From JAJZNI01 sp035624785 (lineage in GTDB: Bacteria > Chloroflexota > Dormibacteria > Aeolococcales > Aeolococcaceae): a stretch of 64,000 nucleotides of DNA. Below the pieces are notes generated by a model. That model made no database searches. It saw only the letters and a program-made list of their open reading frames with translations, and was not told where the DNA came from. Made by a program: the position numbers and the translations under genes. Shown in pieces: positions 1 to 7,878 of this stretch; positions within the stretch are counted from its first letter, which is position 1, and each line of letters begins with the position of its first letter. The DNA is taken from contig DASPQV010000025.1 of assembly GCA_035624785.1 (NCBI GenBank), positions 124,001-188,000 of the forward strand. The letters run 5' to 3'.

Positions 1-1
1 C

Positions 2-844
2 AGCGTCAACGCGTCGCGCACCGTGGGCGACGTCGATTTCGGTCCCCACGCCGTCATCGACCTGAACGGCCACATCCTCCGGTTCCTCGACGAGCACCTC
101 CGCTCCGGCCCCCCCACCGGCCCCGCCCCGGTTCGCCTCTTCCTGATGGGGGCCGACGAATGGCGGGATGAGGCGACCTGGCCGCCCGGCGATACGGTGG
201 AGACCGTCCATCACCTCCACAGCGGCGGCCAGGCCAACAGCCGGTACGGTGATGGCTCGCTAAACGAGGTGCCGGCCGGCGACGAGCCGGCGGACCGATG
301 GGTGCACGACCCGGGGGATCCCGTCCCCTTCCCCACCGGGATGTCCTCGGGGCAGATCGGCGGCCCCGACGACTGCGCGGGGGTGCAGGGACGCAGCGAC
401 GTGCTCGTCTACACCACCGCGCCGATGACCAAGGCCCTGGAGGTGATCGGCCCGGTGAGGCTTATCGCCAACATCAGCACCTCGGCGGCGGACGCCGACC
501 TGGTTGCCCGGCTCAGCCTGGTCAGCCGGAGCGGTCGCGCCCGCCGGCTCTGCGACGGGATGGTGAGGCTCCGCCACCGCGCCGGGTTCGAACAGGAGCA
601 GCCGGTCACCCCTGGCGAGGTCTACGAGGTGGAGATCGCTATGTGGGACACCGCGGTGCGCGTCCTGCCCGGCCAGAGCCTGCGGCTCGACATCGCCTCC
701 TCGGCCTTCCCCAAGCACGAGGTCAACCTCGGCACCGGTGGTGACATCGCCGGCGAGACGGAGGGCGTGCTGGCCACCAACCACCTTTGGCACACACGGG
801 CGCACCCCTCCCGACTGCTGCTGCGCACCCGCCCGGTCGTCTGA
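2..844 (+). CDS. CocE/NonD family hydrolase, C-terminal part (5' end off window)
   Basis: The frame is open from the left edge and ends in TGA at 842-844, so the protein is truncated at its N-terminus. What remains looks like the end of the alpha/beta-hydrolase domain followed by the jelly-roll domain typical of X-Pro dipeptidyl-peptidase/CocE esterases. Signs are the FLDEHL segment, the VRLFLMGADEWRDE stretch typical of the domain junction, and a beta-rich C-terminus with SLRLDIASSAFPKHEVN. CocE-type enzymes hydrolyse acyl or peptidyl ester and amide bonds with a Ser-His-Asp triad, but the catalytic serine region lies outside the window. A GTG at 23 is an internal codon rather than a convincing start. 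The substrate cannot be told. Confidence 0.8.
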   Translation, partial: SVNASRTVGDVDFGPHAVIDLNGHILRFLDEHLRSGPPTGPAPVRLFLMGADEWRDEATWPPGDTVETVHHLHSGGQANSRYGDGSLNEVPAGDEPADRWVHDPGDPVPFPTGMSSGQIGGPDDCAGVQGRSDVLVYTTAPMTKALEVIGPVRLIANISTSAADADLVARLSLVSRSGRARRLCDGMVRLRHRAGFEQEQPVTPGEVYEVEIAMWDTAVRVLPGQSLRLDIASSAFPKHEVNLGTGGDIAGETEGVLATNHLWHTRAHPSRLLLRTRPVV

Positions 845-1221
845 TGGGCCGGCGTCCGGCCACCTCGGTGACTCGAGGCTGCGGGGACACGCGCAACTCT
901 CGCCGAGGCTTTTCAATCAATCGAGCGGGGGTATCCGCAAGAGTGCTGTGGAGACGCCTGACTGCCCGAGGCAGCCTGGGTCGCTCCCGCCTATTGACCC
1001 CGATTGATGAACTGGGGACCGGGAACGGGAGGCTTGTGTTCTAGCTGCTCTGCGGCCATCCGATTGCTGGCGGAGTTGAATTTCGCCCATAGAGCCTTTA
1101 GGTACTTCGGCCACCTAGCAGCTTTCATGCTTTGATGGTAATCCCAACCTACCAGAAGCGCCACGGATAGCCTTTCCCGCTTCATCAGGGACCTGACGAC
1201 AACGGGGTTGGCAAACGCCGG
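845..1221. other. Intergenic stretch with an unusually A/T-rich core
   Basis: This lies between a plus-strand hydrolase and the minus-strand aldolase, whose 3' ends converge. Bases about 1030-1200 are visibly poorer in G+C than anything nearby. A 64-codon minus-strand frame (991-1185) rich in Lys/Trp/Tyr crosses the core, but I recognise no family, so I do not call it a gene. No clear terminator hairpin is visible. Confidence 0.4.
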
Positions 1222-1905
1222 TTACCGCTGCCGGCCGTCGCGCCCGCGACCGCCGCTCGGCGCCTGGCGGAACCGCCGAACCTTCAGCACCATCTCGCGG
1301 GCCCGGCTCTCCACCTCGCCGAGGTCCCGGGCGGCAAGCAGGTCGGAGGCGACCGGCCAGCTGCTCCCCACCGCGGTCACCGAGGGGATGGCGAGGTAGC
1401 GCTCCAGGTTGTCGAGGGTGATGCCGCCGCTGGGGATGAACCGGAAGGCTGGGAACGGTCCGGCGAGGGCCCGCAGGTAGGCGGGCCCGCCGGCGGCCTC
1501 AGCGGGAAAAAACTTGGCGGCGCCGAGGCCGTGGCCGATCGCCGCCTGCACCTCGGTGGGGGTGACCACTCCGGGCAGCGGGGTGGCGATGCGCTCCAGG
1601 CAGCGGCCCACCACCGCGGCGTCGAACCCCGGGGAGACCACGAACCGGGCGCCGGCATCGAGGGCCTGATCCAGCTGCTGGGAGGTGAGGACCGTCCCGG
1701 CGCCCACCAGCACCCCAGGCCGCTGCTCGGCGATCGCCTTGATGGCATCGGCGGCGGCCGCGGTGCGGAAGGTGATCTCGGCGCAGGGAAGGCCGGCCGA
1801 GAGCAGGGCGTCGGCAAGCGGCACCGCCAGCTCGGCATCGGAGATCTCGATCACCGGGACGATCCCGACGTCGGCGATGCGGCCGAGCACATCCATGGCG
1901 CTCAC
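1222..1905 (-). CDS. eda: 2-dehydro-3-deoxyphosphogluconate / 4-hydroxy-2-oxoglutarate aldolase (KDPG aldolase)
   Basis: A class I aldolase of 227 residues, full length for the family, cleaving KDPG to pyruvate and glyceraldehyde-3-phosphate. Visible family marks are Glu43 in AEITFRT, the GAGTV turn at 68-72, the Schiff-base lysine K131 in AAKFFPAE, and the phosphate-binding IPSGGI near 176. The ATG at 1903-1905 overlaps the stop of the upstream mannonate dehydratase by 4 bases, so the two are translationally coupled. Together they fit hexuronate/gluconate breakdown, but the KDG kinase needed between the two steps is not in this window. The last about 15 residues (Arg/Gly-rich) are an unusual tail. 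Confidence 0.92.
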   Translation of the reverse strand: MSAMDVLGRIADVGIVPVIEISDAELAVPLADALLSAGLPCAEITFRTAAAADAIKAIAEQRPGVLVGAGTVLTSQQLDQALDAGARFVVSPGFDAAVVGRCLERIATPLPGVVTPTEVQAAIGHGLGAAKFFPAEAAGGPAYLRALAGPFPAFRFIPSGGITLDNLERYLAIPSVTAVGSSWPVASDLLAARDLGEVESRAREMVLKVRRFRQAPSGGRGRDGRQR

Positions 1906-3134
1906 CAGTCGTGCATGGAGCCGTCGAGGCGGCGGGCGACCGGCAGGTAGGCGCGGCGGTAAGGGAAGCGGGCTGCCAGCTGCTCGTCGATCTCGACGCC
2001 AAGGCCGGGACCGTCGCCGGGCTGGAGCATCCCGCCGGCGAACCGGTAGGTGTGGGGGAAGACGGAGTCGGTCTCCTCGGTGTGACGCATGTACTCCTGG
2101 ATCCCGAAGTTGGGGATGGCGACGTCCAGGTGGAGCTGCGCGGCCAGGCAGACCGGGGAGAGGTCGGTGGCCCCATGGGCGCCGGTGCGCACGTCGTACG
2201 TCTCGGCGAAGGCGGCGATGCGGCGCTGGTGGGTGATCCCGCCGGCGCGCACCACCGAGGTGCGGATGTAGTCGATGAGCTGCTCGGCGATCAGCACCCG
2301 GCAGTCCCAGATGGAGTTGAAGACCTCACCGGTCGCGAGTGGAGTGGTGCTGTGCTGCCGGATCAGCCGGTAGCCCTCCTGCAGCTCGGCGGGGACCGGG
2401 TCCTCGAGCCAGAAGAGAGCGCAGTCCTCGACGCTCTGGGCCAGGCGCGCCCCCTCGGCGGGGGTGAGCCGGTGGTGGGCATCGTGGAGCAGGGCGAATT
2501 CGAAGCCGAAGCGCTCCCGCACCGCGTTGAGCGCGGAGGGGATGAAGCGCAGGTACCGCTCTGTGGACCAGAGGTTCTCGGCCGGCATGCCGGCATCCGC
2601 CGGCTCGTAGAAGAGCTTGTCGCGGCTCACCCCGTAGGTGCCGGAGATGCCGGGGACGCCGCACTGAGCCCGCACCGCCCGGTAGCCGCGCTCCAGGTAG
2701 GCCGCGACCTGGTCGAGCAGCTCCTCCACGTCCTCGCCGTTGGCGTGGCCGTAGACGGTGACCCCCTTGCGGCTGCGGCCACCGAGGAGCTGGTGGACGG
2801 GAAGGCCCGCCCGCTTGCCCAGGATGTCCCAGAGCGCGGTGTCGACGGCCGCGATCGCGGTCATTGTCACCGGTCCCCGCCGCCAGTACGCGCCTCGGTA
2901 GAGGTACTGCCAGGTGTCCTCGATCCGGGTGGCGTCACGCCCGATCAGGAGCGGGCAGACGTGGTCCCGGAGGTAGGAGGCGGCGGCCAGCTCCCGGCCG
3001 TTCAGGGTGGCATCGCCCAACCCGGTGATCCCCGAGTTGGTGGTGAGCTTGAGGGTGACGAAGTTGCGCCCCGGCGAGCAGACGATGACGTCAGCCCGCT
3101 CGATCCGCTCGGCAGGGCCCTCAGGTTCCGGCAT
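1902..3134 (-). CDS. manD: D-mannonate dehydratase family protein (enolase superfamily)
   Basis: At 410 residues it is the usual length for the ManD branch of the enolase superfamily, which dehydrates D-mannonate (or D-gluconate) to 2-keto-3-deoxygluconate using Mg2+. Family marks are the GYRAVRAQCGVPG stretch, LLHDAHHRLTP (metal/catalytic Asp and His), WLEDPVPAE (metal Glu), TGEVFNS, HGATDLSPV, and the C-terminal Trp found in ManD proteins. Some ManD homologues (RspA type) have low or no activity, so the substrate is inferred. It sits 3 bases after the acyl-CoA dehydrogenase gene and overlaps the aldolase gene by 4 bases, making a three-gene operon. Confidence 0.88.
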   Translation of the reverse strand: MPEPEGPAERIERADVIVCSPGRNFVTLKLTTNSGITGLGDATLNGRELAAASYLRDHVCPLLIGRDATRIEDTWQYLYRGAYWRRGPVTMTAIAAVDTALWDILGKRAGLPVHQLLGGRSRKGVTVYGHANGEDVEELLDQVAAYLERGYRAVRAQCGVPGISGTYGVSRDKLFYEPADAGMPAENLWSTERYLRFIPSALNAVRERFGFEFALLHDAHHRLTPAEGARLAQSVEDCALFWLEDPVPAELQEGYRLIRQHSTTPLATGEVFNSIWDCRVLIAEQLIDYIRTSVVRAGGITHQRRIAAFAETYDVRTGAHGATDLSPVCLAAQLHLDVAIPNFGIQEYMRHTEETDSVFPHTYRFAGGMLQPGDGPGLGVEIDEQLAARFPYRRAYLPVARRLDGSMHDW

Positions 3135-3137
3135 CGA

Positions 3138-4343
3138 TCACCCGAAGGCGTCCTCGCCGGTGATCTCCTTGCCCAGCACCAGGGTGTGGACCTCCTCGGT
3201 GCCCTCGTAGGTGAGCACGGACTCGAGGTTGGCCATGTGGCGCGCCACCGGGTATTCGAGGGTAATCCCGTTGGCCCCCAGGATGGTCCGGGCCGCCCGG
3301 GCGATGTCGAGGGCGATCCGGGTATTGGCTCGCTTGGCGAGGGAGATCTGGACCGGCTGGACCCGGCCGGCGTCGGCGAGCACGCCGAGGCGGTGGGCGA
3401 CCAGCCGTCCCTGGACCAGGCGGGTCGCCATGTCGGCGAGCTTGGCCTGGGTCAGCTGGAACCCGGCGATGGGCTTGCCGAAAGCCCTGCGGCTCTGTGC
3501 GTACGCGAGGGCCGCCTGGTAGCAGGCGCGGGCGGCGCCCAGTACTCCCCAGGAGATCCCGTATCTCGCCTCATCGAGGCAGGCGAGCGGAGCCCGCAGG
3601 CCCCGGGCCCCGGGCAGCATCGCGGTGTCGGGGAGGCGCACCTCGTCGAGCACCAGCTCGGAGGTGGTCGAGGCCCGGAGCGACAGCTTGCCCTCGATGT
3701 CACGCGCGCTGTAGCCCGGCGTGCCACGCTCCACCAGGAAGCCGCGGATGCCGTCGTCGGTGCGGGCCCAGACCACCGCGATGTCGGCGACGGATCCGTT
3801 GGAGATCCACATCTTGGTTCCCGATACGATCCAATCCCCGCCCTGGCGTCGCGCCCGGGTGCGCATCGCCGCCGGGTCGCTGCCAGCGTCCGGCTCGGTG
3901 AGGCCGAAGCAGCCCACCGCGCGACCGGCGGACATCTCGGGGAGCCAGCGATCCCGCTGCTCGTCGCTGCCGAAACGGTCGATTGGGAACATGGAGAGCG
4001 AGCCCTGCACCGAGACGAAGGAGCGGAGCCCGCTGTCCCCCGCCTCAAGCTCCTCACAGGCGATCCCGTAGGCGACCGCTGAGGCGCCGGCGCAGCCGTG
4101 GCCCTGGAGGCGCATGCCCAGGAGGCCGAGCTCGGCGAGCTCGGCGACCAGCTCCCGGGGAAAGGTGCCGGCGGCATAGTGCTCCGACACCAGGGGCAGG
4201 AAGCGCTCCCGGACGAAGGCCCGGACCATCTCCTGGACCATCCGCTCCTCGTCGCTCAAGAGGTCGTCGACGGCGTACAGGTCGGCGGGGTCGAGGCGGG
4301 TCGGGGCAGCACTGCGGGTTGCGGTTGTCGCCATGCCGCCCAT
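3138..4343 (-). CDS. gcdH: Glutaryl-CoA dehydrogenase-like acyl-CoA dehydrogenase
   Basis: A 401-residue FAD flavoprotein expected to oxidise and decarboxylate glutaryl-CoA to crotonyl-CoA in lysine/tryptophan or aromatic breakdown. The acyl-CoA dehydrogenase signatures are FGLTEPDAGSDP (about 146-157), the RRAFGKPI helix near 286, and the catalytic glutamate E380 in the TYEGTEEVHTLVLG segment, which is the typical GCDH form. The GHGCAGASAVAYG and GDSGLRSFVSVQ segments also match GCDH rather than short-chain dehydrogenases. An internal ATG (MATTATRS, 4334) is an equally good start. It is first in an operon with manD and eda, an unusual pairing of acyl-CoA and sugar-acid catabolism. Confidence 0.88.
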   Translation of the reverse strand: MGGMATTATRSAAPTRLDPADLYAVDDLLSDEERMVQEMVRAFVRERFLPLVSEHYAAGTFPRELVAELAELGLLGMRLQGHGCAGASAVAYGIACEELEAGDSGLRSFVSVQGSLSMFPIDRFGSDEQRDRWLPEMSAGRAVGCFGLTEPDAGSDPAAMRTRARRQGGDWIVSGTKMWISNGSVADIAVVWARTDDGIRGFLVERGTPGYSARDIEGKLSLRASTTSELVLDEVRLPDTAMLPGARGLRAPLACLDEARYGISWGVLGAARACYQAALAYAQSRRAFGKPIAGFQLTQAKLADMATRLVQGRLVAHRLGVLADAGRVQPVQISLAKRANTRIALDIARAARTILGANGITLEYPVARHMANLESVLTYEGTEEVHTLVLGKEITGEDAFG

Positions 4344-4387
4344 TGTGATCCGCCCGGGCCGGGGCCGGCGCCGGCGGCCGCGACCGG

Positions 4388-6052
4388 TCAGTGGCCGGTG
4401 CCGAGCTCCACCGCCTTGACCAGCAGCACCAGGATCGCGACCACCAGGTAGCCGGCCATCGAGTACATGCCGATCTTCCTGCCCCGGGAGGGCACCGGCC
4501 GGGTCAGCAGGGCGATCGGCGGCATCCGCCAGGTGAATCGCTCCTCCCGCTCTTCAGGGGGGACCGGTGAGGCCAGGCCGCCACGAGTGAGAGCACCGAT
4601 GCTGACCAGCCCGACCACCAGGACGCCGGCGAGAACGATGACCAGGATGGTGATGTTGATCTCCGTGAAGATCGTCGAGATGATGAGGATCAGGGAGAGC
4701 ATCACCAGGGTGGCGATGATGACCGTGGCCAGGATGTTGAGCCAGGCACGATTGACCCATGGGCCCAGCACCGCCCGGTCGTTGCAGAGGAGCAGAAGGA
4801 ACAGGCTGGCGCTGGGCAGCAGGGTCCCGGCGAGCGCCTGGACTGCGGTGGTGATCAGCCCGAGCGGGGCCGAGGGCAGGAGGACGATGGCCGCGGCGAT
4901 GACCACCACCCCGGTGAAGGTCGCATAGAAGAGCTTGGCGTCGCGCCACGAGCGGTGCAGCGAGTGGCGGATGCCGAAGACGTCGCCGAAGGCGTAGGAG
5001 GTGGCCAGGGTCACGGCGCTGGCCCCGATGATCGAGGCGTCGATGAGCACGATCGCGAAGACGGCGCCCAAAGTGGTGCTGATCTCCCGGCTCAGCCCGC
5101 GGGCCACTGAGAGGGCATCGACGAAGTGCCCGGCCAGAGGGGTGCCCTGGAAGGCGCTCGTCGCGGTGATCATGATCGCCGCGGCGCCGATGACCACCAC
5201 GAAGGCGCCGATGATGGTGTCGGTACGCTCGTAGTTGATCCACCTGGGCGTGATCCGCTTGTCGACCACGTTCGACTGCTGGAAGAAGAGCTGCCAGGGG
5301 GCGACCGTGGTGCCGACGATGGCGATGATCAGCAGCGCGGCGTTGGAGGTGAGCCCTCCCTGGATGCCGGGGACGCCGAAGCCATGGAGGGCGGTGCCCA
5401 CCGACGGGTGGGCCAGCACCACCAGCGGGATCATCAGGGCGTTGGCGGCCAGGAAGATGAACATGAAGCGCTCCCAGGTCTCGAACCTCCCGGTGACGGT
5501 GATCCCGATCAGGAGCACGGCGCCGACGGGGACCGCGATGTATGGGCTGACCCCGAAGTAGGCGGCGCCAAGTGCGATGCCGATGAACTCGGTGACGATG
5601 GTCAGGAAGTTCAGGAGGAAGAGATCCCCGACCGCATAGAGGCCCCAGAACCTGCCGAAGCGCTCGAAGATCAGCCGCCCGTGGCCGACCCCGGTCACGG
5701 CGCCGAGCCGGACCACCATCTCCTGGTTGACGATGAGCACGGGGACGAGCAGGAGAAGGACCCAGAGCAGGCTGTCACCGTAGGTCTGGCCGGCGTTGGC
5801 GTAAGTGGCCACGCCGCCGGCGTCGTTGTCGCCGACCATGACGATGAGGCCAGGCCCCATGATCGCGGCCAGGGCCAGGGCTCGCTGCCGCCAGGTCCGG
5901 CGGCCGCCGTGCTCGTGCTCGGAGATGGTCCCGAAGGCGCCCCGGATGTCGCCCTTGTGGGCCTCGTCCAGGACAGCGCTGCCCGGCACCGCGCCACCCG
6001 GCACATCCCGGCGCTGCGCGCGCTCCGGGTCTCGGAGCCTTTCCTGTACCAA
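4388..6052 (-). CDS. NRAMP-family divalent metal transporter with NRMT-like ion site
   Basis: A multi-spanning transporter of the LeuT fold (SLC11/NRAMP family) with about 11 hydrophobic segments. The canonical first-helix DPGN motif is replaced by DNDAGG (residues 75-80 of the longest frame). The sixth-helix MPH motif is replaced by TTVAPWQ (248-254). These changes resemble the clade described as NRAMP-related magnesium transporters, so Mg2+ rather than Mn2+/Fe2+ is a plausible substrate (inference). The conserved pre-helix segment LDEAHKGDIRG shows the N-terminus is real at least from there. The TTG at 6052 is weak, and GTG codons at residues 17 or 22 are likelier starts. The CBS/MgtE_N protein upstream on the same strand may be a partner. 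Confidence 0.85.
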   Translation of the reverse strand: MVQERLRDPERAQRRDVPGGAVPGSAVLDEAHKGDIRGAFGTISEHEHGGRRTWRQRALALAAIMGPGLIVMVGDNDAGGVATYANAGQTYGDSLLWVLLLLVPVLIVNQEMVVRLGAVTGVGHGRLIFERFGRFWGLYAVGDLFLLNFLTIVTEFIGIALGAAYFGVSPYIAVPVGAVLLIGITVTGRFETWERFMFIFLAANALMIPLVVLAHPSVGTALHGFGVPGIQGGLTSNAALLIIAIVGTTVAPWQLFFQQSNVVDKRITPRWINYERTDTIIGAFVVVIGAAAIMITATSAFQGTPLAGHFVDALSVARGLSREISTTLGAVFAIVLIDASIIGASAVTLATSYAFGDVFGIRHSLHRSWRDAKLFYATFTGVVVIAAAIVLLPSAPLGLITTAVQALAGTLLPSASLFLLLLCNDRAVLGPWVNRAWLNILATVIIATLVMLSLILIISTIFTEINITILVIVLAGVLVVGLVSIGALTRGGLASPVPPEEREERFTWRMPPIALLTRPVPSRGRKIGMYSMAGYLVVAILVLLVKAVELGTGH

Positions 6053-6332
6053 GCCGGACCTCCCGCTGCCACCGCGGCAGCTCTACTGGGCGGGCATGCC
6101 CGCTCAGGAGGTCACGGGCTCAGACTCGGTCCCGCACCCCTTCGCGGACGTGCCCTACGGCGCCGGGACGTGGCGACATCGGTGATGCCGGCACTGACCC
6201 GGGCCGCTGACTACTACCGTCTTCCATGGGCACCTCTGGCTGTGAACCGCCGGCCCGAGTTTATCAGCGGTCACCGGGGCTTCGGCCCGCTGCAGCCACC
6301 TTGGGATCAGCAGGGGAGCCGCATCAGGTCAT
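6053..6332 (-). other. Leader region upstream of the NRAMP gene
   Basis: A 280-base gap between two same-strand metal-homeostasis genes. Read on the minus strand, a GATAAACT stretch near 6255-6265 resembles a -10 element, and GC-rich short inverted repeats follow. I compared it by eye with the Mg-sensing M-box and the Mn-sensing yybP-ykoY cores and saw neither consensus. Confidence 0.25.
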
Positions 6333-7676
6333 TCAGTCGTGGTCGGCCTCGGCGCGCCGGCGCCAGGAGTCGGGCAGGATGGCCTCGAGGACGTCGTCGA
6401 CGGAGATGACGCCGACCAGCCGCCGCTCGTCGTCGACCACCGGGGCCACACTCAGGTTGAAGTCGGTCATCAGGCGGGCGACCTCGGGCAGGTCGTCATC
6501 CAGCTCGAGGGCGGTGTCGCCCCGCTGGACCAGGTCCGAGAGCCCGTCCGTCTCCGATGCCTGGATCAAGCTCACCAGGGGTGCGGCCCCGACCAGACGG
6601 CCCTCGGCCTCGACCAGGAAGACGTCGGTGAGCACCTGGGGGGAGAGGTCGGCGCTGCGGACCGCCGCCAGCGCCTCGGCCACCGTCGCCGCGACGGGGA
6701 CGGCAACGTAGTCGGGGCTCATCAGGCCACCCGCGGACTCCGGGCTGTAGCTCAGGAGCGCGCGCACCTTGGCCTGCTTCGCCGGGGGCAGCTGGGCCAG
6801 GATCGGCGCCCGGCGCTCCTGGTCGAGCTCGGTGATCAGGTCGGCGGCGTCGTCCGAGCCCATCTCGGCGAGCACCGCCGCCGCGTCGGCATCCGATCGC
6901 GAGCGCAGGAACTCGACCTGGTGCTCGGTGTTCAGCTCCTCGAACACATCCGCCTCCAGCTCGGGATCGGCGTGGACCGCCGAGATGATCTCCTCCCCCT
7001 CCTCGTGGGAGGCCTGCTCGACGATGTCGGCGATCTCGGCGGGATGAAGACGGCGCAGCCGGCGGAGCGGCATCAGCAGCCGGGAGGCGGGCACATGGCG
7101 GACGAAGGGCTCCACCTGAGACCAGTCGACGATCCGGCCGTTGTGATGGGGTCGGTGGGGCAGGCGGAGCAGGCGGGCAAACCCGCCGCCCCGGCCCGGG
7201 TCGACGCCCACGATCCGCCAGGCACCCCGCACCTGGGCGAGCTGGATATCCCCGGCGGAGATCAGGGTGCCGTCCTCCACGTTGATCATCCGGCGCCCCA
7301 GGACGTCGCGGCGCAGCAGCACCTCACCCTGGCGGCGCTCGAAACGGAGCAGGCTGAGGGTCTCCCCCTGGAGGCGGACCTGGCCGCGGCTGATCTCGCC
7401 GACGCGATCCCGCGGGAGAAAGACCTGGCGCCCGGCCAGCCGCGCCACCAGGCCGGTGACCGGGGGGTAGTCGCCGGCGCCGAAGCGGACGATGACGTCC
7501 TCGACCCGCCCCAGCGTCTCCCCCGACCGATCGACCACCCGGCTCCCGGTGACCTCGGTGAGCCAGAGGTGAGCGCCCGCGGCTCCGCGACCCGCCTCGG
7601 ATCGGGCAGCCGGCACCGGTCGCTGGGGCCCGGCGGACTGGGAGGACCCCGCCCCCGGCTGGTCTGAGGTGGCCAT
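6333..7676 (-). CDS. PRC-barrel / MgtE N-domain / CBS-pair protein without a channel domain
   Basis: A soluble 447-residue protein. A Pro/Gly/Ala-rich start (1-34) precedes a PRC-barrel-like unit (about 36-105) and a second similar one (about 120-160). Then follow an MgtE N-terminal superhelical domain (about 195-305, with LHPAEIADIVEQ and EMGSDDAADLI repeats) and two CBS motifs (about 318-435, starting SAGGLMSPDYVAVP). In MgtE channels the N-domain plus CBS pair senses cytosolic Mg2+ and gates the pore, but here no transmembrane domain follows. With an NRAMP-type transporter next downstream, the simplest idea is a detached Mg2+ sensor acting on that transporter. The function is inferred; the domains are clear. 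Confidence 0.85.
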   Translation of the reverse strand: MATSDQPGAGSSQSAGPQRPVPAARSEAGRGAAGAHLWLTEVTGSRVVDRSGETLGRVEDVIVRFGAGDYPPVTGLVARLAGRQVFLPRDRVGEISRGQVRLQGETLSLLRFERRQGEVLLRRDVLGRRMINVEDGTLISAGDIQLAQVRGAWRIVGVDPGRGGGFARLLRLPHRPHHNGRIVDWSQVEPFVRHVPASRLLMPLRRLRRLHPAEIADIVEQASHEEGEEIISAVHADPELEADVFEELNTEHQVEFLRSRSDADAAAVLAEMGSDDAADLITELDQERRAPILAQLPPAKQAKVRALLSYSPESAGGLMSPDYVAVPVAATVAEALAAVRSADLSPQVLTDVFLVEAEGRLVGAAPLVSLIQASETDGLSDLVQRGDTALELDDDLPEVARLMTDFNLSVAPVVDDERRLVGVISVDDVLEAILPDSWRRRAEADHD

Positions 7677-7878
7677 CTGTCGGCCCTAGAGTCTGCCACG
7701 TCTCCATGCGACGAGCATCGCTGGCCACCACCCGCTCCGACCCGACCGCCCTGCAGCCTCTCAGCGCCGCCGCAACTCCGCCAGCCCGAAGCGCGTTGCA
7801 TCTCCGGAGGCGGATCGGGTCCGGCCGGCAGGTGCCGGGAAGCGCCGGCCCGGGTGGTGCGCACGCGGAGGCCCAGGA

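Noticed and set aside
1911..4082. A 723-codon plus-strand frame across the manD and gcdH genes
   Set aside because: It overprints two well-supported minus-strand enzymes and has the low-complexity composition of a shadow frame.
6053..6332. M-box or yybP-ykoY metal riboswitch before the NRAMP gene
   Set aside because: Neither conserved core could be found by eye on the minus strand. Kept only as a region to scan.
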